DNA of 13,207 nt from JBCCSZ01 sp039199225 (GTDB lineage: Bacteria > Bacteroidota > Bacteroidia > Chitinophagales > Saprospiraceae): NCBI GenBank assembly GCA_039199225.1, contig JBCCSZ010000226.1, positions 1 to 13,207 on the forward strand. Reading direction: 5' to 3'. The position numbers and the translations under genes are program-made. Positions 1 to 6,740 of the stretch are shown one piece after another. Numbering within the stretch: the first letter of the stretch is position 1; every line of letters begins with the position of its first letter. The notes under the pieces are model-generated. The model was not told the DNA's origin. It saw only the letters and a program-made list of their open reading frames with translations, and did not search any database.

Positions 1-82
1 AATCAAACATAGTTATAAACATTTGCTTTTATTTTAAAACAATTTTGTTGGATGCTTTTGATAGTCAGTCAGTTGTGTTTTG

Positions 83-114
83 TTTGAAAAAGCGATTTTA
101 GTTTGGTAATTTCG
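83..114 (+). promoter_or_regulatory. Probable Bacteroidota-type promoter of fabG
   Basis: A TTTG at 83-86 is followed after 20 bases by TAATTTCG at 107-114. This fits the Bacteroidota -33/-7 pattern (TTTG, 19-21 bases, TAnnTTTG) with one mismatch in the -7 element. Transcription would begin near 121, giving a leader of about 30 bases before the fabG ATG at 153. The boxes are seen directly; promoter activity is inferred. Confidence 0.45.
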
Positions 115-152
115 CGCCAGATCATCATTCAACCGAAAAACAAACTGTTACT

Positions 153-899
153 ATGAAGTTATTAGAAGGCAAAGTTGCGCTCATTACCGGAGGCTCTCGG
201 GGTATCGGCGAAGCCATCGCCAAAAGATTTGCAGAGCAGGGTGCAGATGTGGCTTTCACCTATCTTTCTTCTGAGGAAAAGGCCCTCAAAGTGGAGCAAG
301 CATTGAAAGAGCATGGTGTAAAAGCCAAAGCCTATCGCTCCAATGCCAGTTCCTACGAAGAGGCCGAAGCCTTGGTTAAAGCTGTTCTGGCAGACTTTGG
401 GAAAGTGGATGCACTCATCAACAATGCGGGCATTACCCGTGACAACCTCATGCTTCGCATGAATGAAGAACAATGGGACCAGGTCATCAATACCAACCTC
501 AAATCTGTCTTCAATCTCACCAAGCACATCTTGCGGCCGATGCTCAAAAATCGCTCTGGCTCCATCATCAATATGAGTTCTGTCGTTGGGGTATTTGGCA
601 ATGCCGGACAGGCCAATTATGCGGCTTCCAAAGCAGGAATTATTGGTTTCACCAAGTCCATCGCCAAGGAAGTTGGGTCTCGAAGCATTCGTTGTAATGC
701 CATCGCTCCGGGCTTCATCGCAACGGATATGACAGACGAACTGGACGAAAAGACCCGCGACGCCTTCTTGGCAGGCATTCCCCTAAAGCGTTGGGGACAG
801 CCTCAAGAGGTTGCTGACGCTTGCTTGTTTTTAGCATCCGATCTATCGACCTATGTCTCTGGCCAGACGCTCAGTGTCTGTGGCGCTTTAAACGTGTAG
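153..899 (+). CDS. fabG: 3-oxoacyl-[acyl-carrier-protein] reductase FabG
   Basis: Cytoplasmic short-chain dehydrogenase that reduces 3-oxoacyl-ACP to 3-hydroxyacyl-ACP with NADPH in each round of type II fatty-acid elongation. The 248 residues match the usual FabG length. Seen in the protein: the nucleotide-binding glycine motif TGGSRGIG at 12-19, NNAG at 90-93, and the catalytic tetrad Asn115, Ser143, Tyr156 and Lys160, with the Ser-to-Tyr spacing of 13 and YAASKAG context of true FabG proteins. The GQANYAASK stretch and the PGFIATDMT loop near 187-194 also match FabG rather than generic SDRs. The C-terminus reads SVCGALNV instead of the common DGG-type ending, which I take as lineage variation. 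The ATG at 153 lies about 30 bases behind a plausible promoter. The gene appears monocistronic, since the next gene starts 190 bases on with its own signal peptide. A related SDR acting on another substrate cannot be excluded. Confidence 0.9.
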   Translation: MKLLEGKVALITGGSRGIGEAIAKRFAEQGADVAFTYLSSEEKALKVEQALKEHGVKAKAYRSNASSYEEAEALVKAVLADFGKVDALINNAGITRDNLMLRMNEEQWDQVINTNLKSVFNLTKHILRPMLKNRSGSIINMSSVVGVFGNAGQANYAASKAGIIGFTKSIAKEVGSRSIRCNAIAPGFIATDMTDELDEKTRDAFLAGIPLKRWGQPQEVADACLFLASDLSTYVSGQTLSVCGALNV

Positions 900-1004
900 T
901 CCTAAAGATTCCACCAAGCAAAAGGAATAACACAGATAAGGGTCGCGGACAAAAGAGGTAAATGTTAAAAAATTAGCGCGAAAACTAAAAGTTATGAGAT
1001 TGAC

Positions 1005-1034
1005 GTTCCATCATTGAAGTATTAATGGTGGAAC
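1005..1034. repeat. Inverted repeat, 11-bp arms with 8-base loop
   Basis: The arm GTTCCATCATT (1005-1015) faces AATGGTGGAAC (1024-1034), giving ten Watson-Crick pairs and one G-T wobble around an 8-base loop. It lies between fabG and the barrel-protein gene, about 105 bases past the fabG stop and 55 before the next ATG. No T-run follows on either strand, so it is not a typical intrinsic terminator. It could be an operator palindrome, a leader hairpin of the barrel gene, or a rho-independent-like stop without a tail. The repeat is certain; its role is unknown. Confidence 0.55.
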
Positions 1035-1089
1035 AACACTGTCGCTTATATCCAAAGAGCAGTTCTATACTTTTTGATTCGATTCGCTA

Positions 1090-1791
1090 ATGATGAGGGT
1101 TACCCAATTATTCACACTATTGCTGTTGGTCGCCTTTACGCTGCCATCTCTAGACGCGCAAGTGGCTGTAGGATTCAGAGGTGGAGCACATGTAGCCTAC
1201 AACAATCTTTCCTTTGACCACAATTACTCCGACCTTGCTCTGAGGGACAACATTACCGGCTTGATCTTCGCCATCCCTGTAGAATGGCCTGCTTCGAGGA
1301 TGTTTCGCTTGCAAACGGGCTTGGCCTTTCTCACCCGCGGTACCCGCATCTACTACAGCGATCCATCTGCAGAACTGGATTATGTAGACAAATATGCCAT
1401 CAGTTACATCCAAATTCCAATCACAGGCAAGCTGGCCTTGGACCTCAATCCTTTTGATCTATATGTAATCGGTGGGGTAGACCTGGCCTATGGGGTAGAC
1501 TTTGAATTGCTGCAATTGTCCTACGATGGAACAGGCCCCAAGACCCTCCGCCAACGCAAGCTGGATTTTGAGCGGGCGGGCATATCGCGCTTGGATGTGG
1601 GCCTGGCTTTGGGGGGCGGCGTGGAAACGACGATTTCGAAAGGGCGTCGCATCTTCCTGGATGTCCGCTTCCACATCGGCCTAAACGACATCGATGCCCG
1701 GTCCGATGTTGAGGTCTTTAACCAAGGGCGCTCTTATACTTTAGGCATGTTGTTGCCTATTAATTTTAAAAAGCAAAAAGTTAGGGGCTAA
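1090..1791 (+). CDS. Secreted outer-membrane beta-barrel protein (porin-family, OMP_b-brl type)
   Basis: A 233-residue protein predicted to be exported and inserted in the outer membrane as a small barrel. The N-terminus has a classic signal peptide: basic start (MMR), a leucine-rich core at about 7-17, and a probable cut after LDA before Gln24, common for Bacteroidota. The mature part opens with VGFRGGAHVAYNN and continues as alternating hydrophobic/polar strands separated by turns, including a YIQIPITGKLAL segment near 107-118 and a GLALGGGVE segment, both typical of the Bacteroidota OMP_b-brl (PorT-like) families. The chain ends in a strand with aromatic and hydrophobic residues (LGMLLPINF) followed by a short basic tail. 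The start could be either of two adjacent ATGs (1090 or 1093). Substrate and role are unknown; many such proteins are immunogenic porin-like or structural barrels. The gene converges on the helicase gene with 23 bases between stops. Confidence 0.75.
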   Translation: MMRVTQLFTLLLLVAFTLPSLDAQVAVGFRGGAHVAYNNLSFDHNYSDLALRDNITGLIFAIPVEWPASRMFRLQTGLAFLTRGTRIYYSDPSAELDYVDKYAISYIQIPITGKLALDLNPFDLYVIGGVDLAYGVDFELLQLSYDGTGPKTLRQRKLDFERAGISRLDVGLALGGGVETTISKGRRIFLDVRFHIGLNDIDARSDVEVFNQGRSYTLGMLLPINFKKQKVRG

Positions 1792-1814
1792 TCATTCCAC
1801 AGCCTTGCTCATCG

Positions 1815-4800
1815 CTATTCCAAGCGAACCAAATCACCAATTTCCTGATCCGACAAATCGCCAATCCAGGTTTCACCCGTCCCAACGGTGAGATCGGCCA
1901 ATTCTCGCTTGCTTTGCAACAAATCATTGATCTTTTCCTCAAAGGTACCGGTCGTGATGAGCCGATGGACCTGCACATTTTTCTTCTGCCCAATCCGATA
2001 AGCGCGGTCGGTTGCCTGCGCTTCTACAGCTGGATTCCACCAGAGGTCGAAATGGATGACGTGGTTGGCTGCTGTTAAGTTGAGACCTGTACCGCCCGCT
2101 TTCAGGGATAGAATCAAGATGGGGATTTGAGCTTGCTCTTGGAAATTGCGGACCATTTCATCTCGCTTTTTTCGACTGACGCCACCATGTAGAAAGGGAG
2201 GCTCTACCCCAAAACGCTGCTGGATCATCTCCACCAGTAATTTGCCCATCTCCTGGTATTGGGTAAACAAAAGTAGTTTTTCGCGTTGTTGTAAAATGTC
2301 GTTCAATAGTTCGAATAGGCGGAGGCATTTGCCAGAATGAGCCGGGTCGGCCGCTCCCTTTTTAAGGAACTGGCGCGGGTGGTTACAAACCTGTTTCAGA
2401 GCAGTAATCAGCTTCAAGACCAGTCCTTTTCGTTGGATGCCTTCACTGGATTCGATCAGCCGGAGGCTGTTGTCGATCACGTTTTGATAGACCCCAGTCT
2501 GCTCCTGACTAAGGACACAAAACTGGTCTTGCTCGATCTTGTCGGGTAGGTCCTTGATGATGCTTTTGTCGGTTTTGAGGCGACGGAGGATGAAGGGGCT
2601 GGTTATTTTTAAAAAGCGGCTCAATTGCTTTTGATCTCGTTTGACTTCGATGGGCCGTGCAAAATCGTCTTTGAATTGCCGGAGTTTCCCCAGGTAGGCA
2701 GGCATGCTGAAGTCAAAAATACTCCAATATTCGCTCAGTCGATTTTCCACCGGTGTACCACTCATGGCAATTTTGACAGGTGCTTGAATGGCTTTGATGG
2801 CCTTGGTTTGAGCGGAGCCTGGATTTTTGATTGCCTGCGCTTCGTCTATTACGACACTCAACCAGCGCTTTTTGGCAAGTTTCGACTTTTCGCTCCGCAC
2901 AACGCCGTAGGTGGTCAGCAGCAAATCGCTCTGGTCCAGGTCCTTTAGGCTGCGTTTCGGGCCGTGGTATATATGTACGGAAAGGTCGGGAGCGAAGCGT
3001 TTGATTTCTTGTTCCCAGTTGGTGAGTAGGGTCGTAGGAACGATGACCAAGCCCTTGCTCGTGAGAAAGGCGCCCTCCGTTTTGAGTTGTAGCAGTAGGC
3101 TGATGACTTGCAAGGTTTTACCCAGCCCCATGTCGTCCGCCAGAATGCTCCCGATGCCCAGTTGGGCATTTTTGTAGAGCCATTGAAAGCCGTTTCGCTG
3201 ATAGGGACGCAGTTTGGCCTTAAGCGCGCGTGGCGGCCGGATGCGTTCGACCTGTGTCAGCTTTTTGATGAGTGCTTTGGCATCGAGGCTGAACTCCACT
3301 TCTGTTCCTTCGTATTCTTCTCCAAGGCTGGCCTTCAATGCATCGATGGGTTCCAAAACCGGAGGCGCTTCAATTTGGCGAATAAGTTGTTGAATCTCTT
3401 GCTCATCGAAAAATACGTATTGGTCCTTGAGGCGAACAATCCCCGCGTACTTGTTGCGCATTTTTTGAAAATCCGACACACTAACTACCTGATCGCCCAA
3501 GGCAATTTTCCAGTCGAACGTCAACAATTCATTGATGTTGAAAAGAGAGTTAGCAACCGCTCCGTTCTCCGTCGATTCTGCAGACAGGCGAGCTGTAGGA
3601 CGGGCGATTTTTTGGAGTGCCTTGGGTAGTAAAACCTTTATCCCAAAGAGTCGGATGACGGGCAGGGTCTGGAATAGGAATTCCGGGAATTGCTCAAAAT
3701 CCAAAAAGAGGTCTTCTGTACCTTTGGAGCGCACAATTTGCTGAAGCCCCGGAAAGTAGTCGGTCATCAATGCCAAATCCCGCAGAATGTCCATTCTAAC
3801 TTTTTGAAGGCTCTTCTTTTTAAACAGCCCACTCAGTGGCATGGGAATTTTCAAAGGCTGGAGGCGTTCTTCTACGCCGATGGACAGGAAAAAACCACTT
3901 TCGTCTTCGGTGACAATCAAAACCGGCACATGATCCTTTTCGGCAATAAAAAAGTTGTTCAACCACAGCTGAATGGTAGCTGGATACTCTCTTTCTTCAA
4001 ACTTGTCGAAAGACTCCGCATATGCTCGAAAAAAAAGTCGATTGATGCGGTCATCCGGAAACTTCTGGTCGTGCTGCAGGGCTTTTTGCAGGAATTGATC
4101 GCAGAAAAAAGAAATCAACCCAACAATTGTCGGACTGGTGGAGGACTCCAAAAACTCATCTTCTTTGTATAAGAAAAGCAAGTCTATTTCTGTAGCCTGC
4201 TCCAATAATTCAACCGCTTTTCGGACGGATTCATTCAGCATGGCGGGCAGCCAGCGGATGTAAAATTGTGCGCTGCTCGTTTGGATGAGTTGTGGTAAAA
4301 TCGCCTGTTTCAGCACCAGTTGTCTGGCGAGCTGTTGGCTGATGAGCAGGGTTTGCAAGGATGGACAAAAATCTTGGATGCGGCCTGGCGGAATCTGGTC
4401 GAGCCATGCCATTAGGTCTTCTGCCTTTTGGAAGGAAAGGAGTACCTCCTCTTGAGCATCGCGGCAAGAAGCCTGCAAGAAATACGCCTCTTCGTCCAGT
4501 AACAAATCGATGGATTGGATGGCCAGCAATTGCATGTCGAAAGATTCCTCGGCTTGTAGTTTGGACAGCTCCTTATTGGTGTAGCGCGCTGCCTGCTGCA
4601 AGGCTCTTGCTAGACTGTTTTTGAAATCGGCTTGGTGGTAAAACAATGGTTTGGGCTTCAGTAGGGCCAACAACTGCTCACTACAATCCGGAATTTGGGT
4701 GAAGTCCAACTTTTGGAGCCATTGTTCATCTACAGGGCGCTCAGGCTTTTCAGGATCGAAAGGTTGCCACAGCGAATGCAGCGTGGGAATGAGAACCTCC

Positions 4801-5327
4801 GTTTGCTGCTCTGCATGTCCGGCCTGAGAAAGTGCTTGAAGTAAATCGAAGCCTTTGAGGTTGAAAACCAAAAAGGGGTTCTTATCGATTTCGTTGGCAA
4901 TCAAAAAAAGGACAGCCGCCATATGCTTGCAAGGGACCGCCCAATCGGGACAGGAACAGTCGCCGTTGAGGTCGTTCCAGGAATTGGGGAAAAGCTTGAT
5001 CCCTTCTTCCAAACAGTCTTCATAAAGGTTGGTGGGTAGCTCTCTGTTGAGTAGCTTGGATAGATACAGTGGGTTGTTGGTGATCAGGTCCAGCAGGGTT
5101 TTCTTTTCACCATCAGTCAGCCGGGGGATACGGATGTCGACTCTATAGGGTCTTGGTCGGGACCCTTGTACCTTTGCAGTGATGTGGTTTCGTTCGATGA
5201 CCAGGTCGTCCACCGTACCCTTTCGGGCATAGGTCCTACCGCGCGGCAGGCGGTTGGAGAAATCAATATTGGCCAGCGCGTTCAGCCATTGTTCTCCCCA
5301 CCATGTATTTCCAAAAGATTTCCTCAT
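1815..5327 (-). CDS. SWIM zinc-finger SNF2-family helicase (DEAD/DEAH-box ATPase)
   Basis: A 1170-residue Swi2/Snf2-family DNA translocase. The open frame runs on to 5570, but I place the start at the ATG at 5327. From there the protein begins MRKSFGNTWWGEQWL, the conserved N-terminus of SWIM-helicase proteins, and the upstream extension overlaps the divergent gene and looks like read-through. Seen in order: a SWIM zinc finger CSC-PDWAVP-CKH near residues 122-135; a long unassigned middle region (about 150-690); motif I DDMGLGKT near 730; motif II DEAQ near 825-830; motif III SGTP with VENRL about 30 residues later; then the C-terminal RecA lobe with GGTGLNL and motif VI QATDRAYRIGQ near 1103-1113. 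All ATPase motifs look intact. The family remodels protein-DNA complexes with ATP; the SWIM finger is thought to bind DNA or protein. No restriction or defence partner is adjacent, so a housekeeping repair or transcription-recycling role is as likely as defence. Confidence 0.88.
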   Translation of the reverse strand: MRKSFGNTWWGEQWLNALANIDFSNRLPRGRTYARKGTVDDLVIERNHITAKVQGSRPRPYRVDIRIPRLTDGEKKTLLDLITNNPLYLSKLLNRELPTNLYEDCLEEGIKLFPNSWNDLNGDCSCPDWAVPCKHMAAVLFLIANEIDKNPFLVFNLKGFDLLQALSQAGHAEQQTEVLIPTLHSLWQPFDPEKPERPVDEQWLQKLDFTQIPDCSEQLLALLKPKPLFYHQADFKNSLARALQQAARYTNKELSKLQAEESFDMQLLAIQSIDLLLDEEAYFLQASCRDAQEEVLLSFQKAEDLMAWLDQIPPGRIQDFCPSLQTLLISQQLARQLVLKQAILPQLIQTSSAQFYIRWLPAMLNESVRKAVELLEQATEIDLLFLYKEDEFLESSTSPTIVGLISFFCDQFLQKALQHDQKFPDDRINRLFFRAYAESFDKFEEREYPATIQLWLNNFFIAEKDHVPVLIVTEDESGFFLSIGVEERLQPLKIPMPLSGLFKKKSLQKVRMDILRDLALMTDYFPGLQQIVRSKGTEDLFLDFEQFPEFLFQTLPVIRLFGIKVLLPKALQKIARPTARLSAESTENGAVANSLFNINELLTFDWKIALGDQVVSVSDFQKMRNKYAGIVRLKDQYVFFDEQEIQQLIRQIEAPPVLEPIDALKASLGEEYEGTEVEFSLDAKALIKKLTQVERIRPPRALKAKLRPYQRNGFQWLYKNAQLGIGSILADDMGLGKTLQVISLLLQLKTEGAFLTSKGLVIVPTTLLTNWEQEIKRFAPDLSVHIYHGPKRSLKDLDQSDLLLTTYGVVRSEKSKLAKKRWLSVVIDEAQAIKNPGSAQTKAIKAIQAPVKIAMSGTPVENRLSEYWSIFDFSMPAYLGKLRQFKDDFARPIEVKRDQKQLSRFLKITSPFILRRLKTDKSIIKDLPDKIEQDQFCVLSQEQTGVYQNVIDNSLRLIESSEGIQRKGLVLKLITALKQVCNHPRQFLKKGAADPAHSGKCLRLFELLNDILQQREKLLLFTQYQEMGKLLVEMIQQRFGVEPPFLHGGVSRKKRDEMVRNFQEQAQIPILILSLKAGGTGLNLTAANHVIHFDLWWNPAVEAQATDRAYRIGQKKNVQVHRLITTGTFEEKINDLLQSKRELADLTVGTGETWIGDLSDQEIGDLVRLE

Positions 5328-5334
5328 GTAAATG

Positions 5335-5342
5335 CAAAGATA
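5335..5342 (-). promoter_or_regulatory. Candidate -7 element of the helicase gene
   Basis: On the minus strand the bases read TATCTTTG, an exact match to TAnnTTTG, only 7 bases before the ATG whose first base is 5327. No convincing TTTG lies 19-21 bases further upstream. If this box is used, transcription would start at or just before the start codon, giving a leaderless or nearly leaderless mRNA. It also argues against a start at 5570. Confidence 0.35.
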
Positions 5343-5374
5343 GTGCGCATGCAGGAATTTGGGCAGGAAAAGCT

Positions 5375-5382
5375 TAATTTTG
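5375..5382 (+). promoter_or_regulatory. Candidate -7 element of the dprE1-like gene
   Basis: TAATTTTG is an exact match to TAnnTTTG and lies 23 bases before the ATG at 5406. The nearest upstream TTTG (5358-5361) is only 13 bases away instead of 19-21, so the -33 element is missing or degenerate. Transcription would begin near 5389, leaving a leader of about 17 bases, which supports the 5406 start. It faces away from the helicase promoter in the same 78-base gap. Confidence 0.4.
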
Positions 5383-5405
5383 CAGACAGAAAAGTTATTT
5401 GGCGA

Positions 5406-6740
5406 ATGCGTAAAAAGAATATTTCCAATTGGGGAAATTTCCCTCAGATCGAAGCAGAAGTGGCGACGCCTGCTTATGAGGAAGACATTCGGGACCGCCT
5501 GTTGAGTGCTCCTACGGTATTGGCCAGGGGCAATGGTCGCTGCTATGGAGATGCCGCACTGAATGAGCATCTTTTATCAACCGCTCGACTCAACAAACTG
5601 CTTTATTTGGACGAACAAGCAGCCATTGTCGAATGCCAGGCAGGCGTATTGCTATCCGAGTTGCTGGAAGTCATCGTGCCACGGGGGCTGTTTTTACCGG
5701 TGACGCCCGGAACCAAATTCGTGTCGGTCGGAGGGGCAGTTGCAGCCGACATCCACGGTAAAAATCACCACAAGGAAGGCAGCTTTTCCCGACATCTGAT
5801 CCACTTTGAATTGATGGATGCCCAGGGCAAGATTCATCTGTGCTCTCGGCAATCGGAGCCTGAATTGTTCTGGAATACCATCGGCGGGATGGGCCTGACA
5901 GGCATCATCTTGAGCGCGCGCTTTCGACTGAAAAAAATCGAGACCTCCTACATCCGCAAGGAAATCCTAACGGCTGCCAACCTGGCTGAGGCCATGCAGC
6001 TTTTCGAAGCTTCCGAAGACTGGACCTACACTGTAGCCTGGATCGACTGTTTGCAAAAAGGCCGAAACATGGGGCGTTCCATCCTCTTTCGGGGAGAGCA
6101 TGCGCTACTGGAAGAATTGCCTGCCAGACAAAAAGACCGGCCCCTGTCCCTGGCGCCCTCCAAAAGCATCCAGATGCCCTTCCACCTACCGGGCTTCGCC
6201 CTCAACCGCTGGTCGGTCAAAGCGTTCAATTTTTTGTTTTACCACCGCCATCGCCTGGCGGCTCGCTCCCAATTGGTGTCTTACGAACCCTTTTTCTACC
6301 CCTTGGATGCCATCCTTCACTGGAATCGCATGTACGGCCGTAAGGGCTTTACCCAATACCAATTGGTGCTGCCCAAGGCTGCCAGCGAAGAGGGCTTACT
6401 AGAAATCTTGGAGTGCATCCGCAGAGCCGGAGCGGGCTCCTTTCTGAGTGTCCTCAAGTTGTTTGGTCTGGGCGAGGCACAGGCTCCTCACTCTTTTCCC
6501 ATCGAAGGCTACACCCTGGCGCTGGATTTTAAAATCAGTCCGGCTTTGCCAGCACTGATTGCTCAGTTGGACCAAATACTGCTGCGCTTGGGGGGCAAGG
6601 TCTACTTGGCCAAAGATGCCTTTTCGGATGCTCGGCTCAGTGGCGTAGATTTCCAGGGAATGGACCCCAAGTTTCAATCTGTCCAGCGGAGGCGCATCCT
6701 CGCGACCAACCCCTTAGCAACGAATAATCAACCGTCTTGA
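5406..6740 (+). CDS. dprE1: DprE1-type FAD oxidase (polyprenyl-phospho-ribose 2'-oxidase)
   Basis: Flavoprotein related to mycobacterial DprE1, which oxidises the 2'-hydroxyl of decaprenyl-phospho-ribose; with DprE2 it makes decaprenyl-phospho-arabinofuranose. The frame is open from 5166, but the ATG at 5406 is preferred: it follows a -7 element, gives 444 residues (mycobacterial DprE1 is about 460), and the upstream part lies inside the divergent gene. Seen: an FAD-binding N-terminal half with GNGRCYGDA near 42-50 and VGGAVAADIHGKNHH at 108-122, then GSFSRH and GGMGLTGI at 160-167. The substrate half has WNRMYGRKGFTQYQ at 306-319, SVLKLFG at 348-354 and AKDAFSD at 402-408. From recalled alignment the offset to M. 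tuberculosis DprE1 is a constant 15: His117, Lys119 and Lys403 fit its His132, Lys134 and Lys418. The benzothiazinone-reactive Cys387 position is Ala372. The 3' end overlaps the next gene by 4 bases. The polyprenyl substrate is inferred. Confidence 0.85.
   Translation: MRKKNISNWGNFPQIEAEVATPAYEEDIRDRLLSAPTVLARGNGRCYGDAALNEHLLSTARLNKLLYLDEQAAIVECQAGVLLSELLEVIVPRGLFLPVTPGTKFVSVGGAVAADIHGKNHHKEGSFSRHLIHFELMDAQGKIHLCSRQSEPELFWNTIGGMGLTGIILSARFRLKKIETSYIRKEILTAANLAEAMQLFEASEDWTYTVAWIDCLQKGRNMGRSILFRGEHALLEELPARQKDRPLSLAPSKSIQMPFHLPGFALNRWSVKAFNFLFYHRHRLAARSQLVSYEPFFYPLDAILHWNRMYGRKGFTQYQLVLPKAASEEGLLEILECIRRAGAGSFLSVLKLFGLGEAQAPHSFPIEGYTLALDFKISPALPALIAQLDQILLRLGGKVYLAKDAFSDARLSGVDFQGMDPKFQSVQRRRILATNPLATNNQPS

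Noticed and set aside
1068..1076. TACTTTTTG before the barrel gene as a -7 element
   Set aside because: The spacing inside the box is one base off TAnnTTTG and no TTTG lies at the right distance upstream.
3108..3629. Plus-strand open frame of 173 residues inside the helicase gene
   Set aside because: It is antisense to well-conserved helicase coding sequence, has no recognisable domain, and looks like a codon-bias shadow.
5166..5405. N-terminal extension of the dprE1-like frame (80 residues)
   Set aside because: It is antisense to the conserved helicase N-terminus, and the family N-terminus and promoter box support the start at 5406.
5328..5570. N-terminal extension of the helicase frame (81 residues)
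   Set aside because: It lies across the divergent promoter region and the start of the dprE1-like gene, has no family resemblance, and the conserved SWIM-helicase N-terminus begins at 5327.
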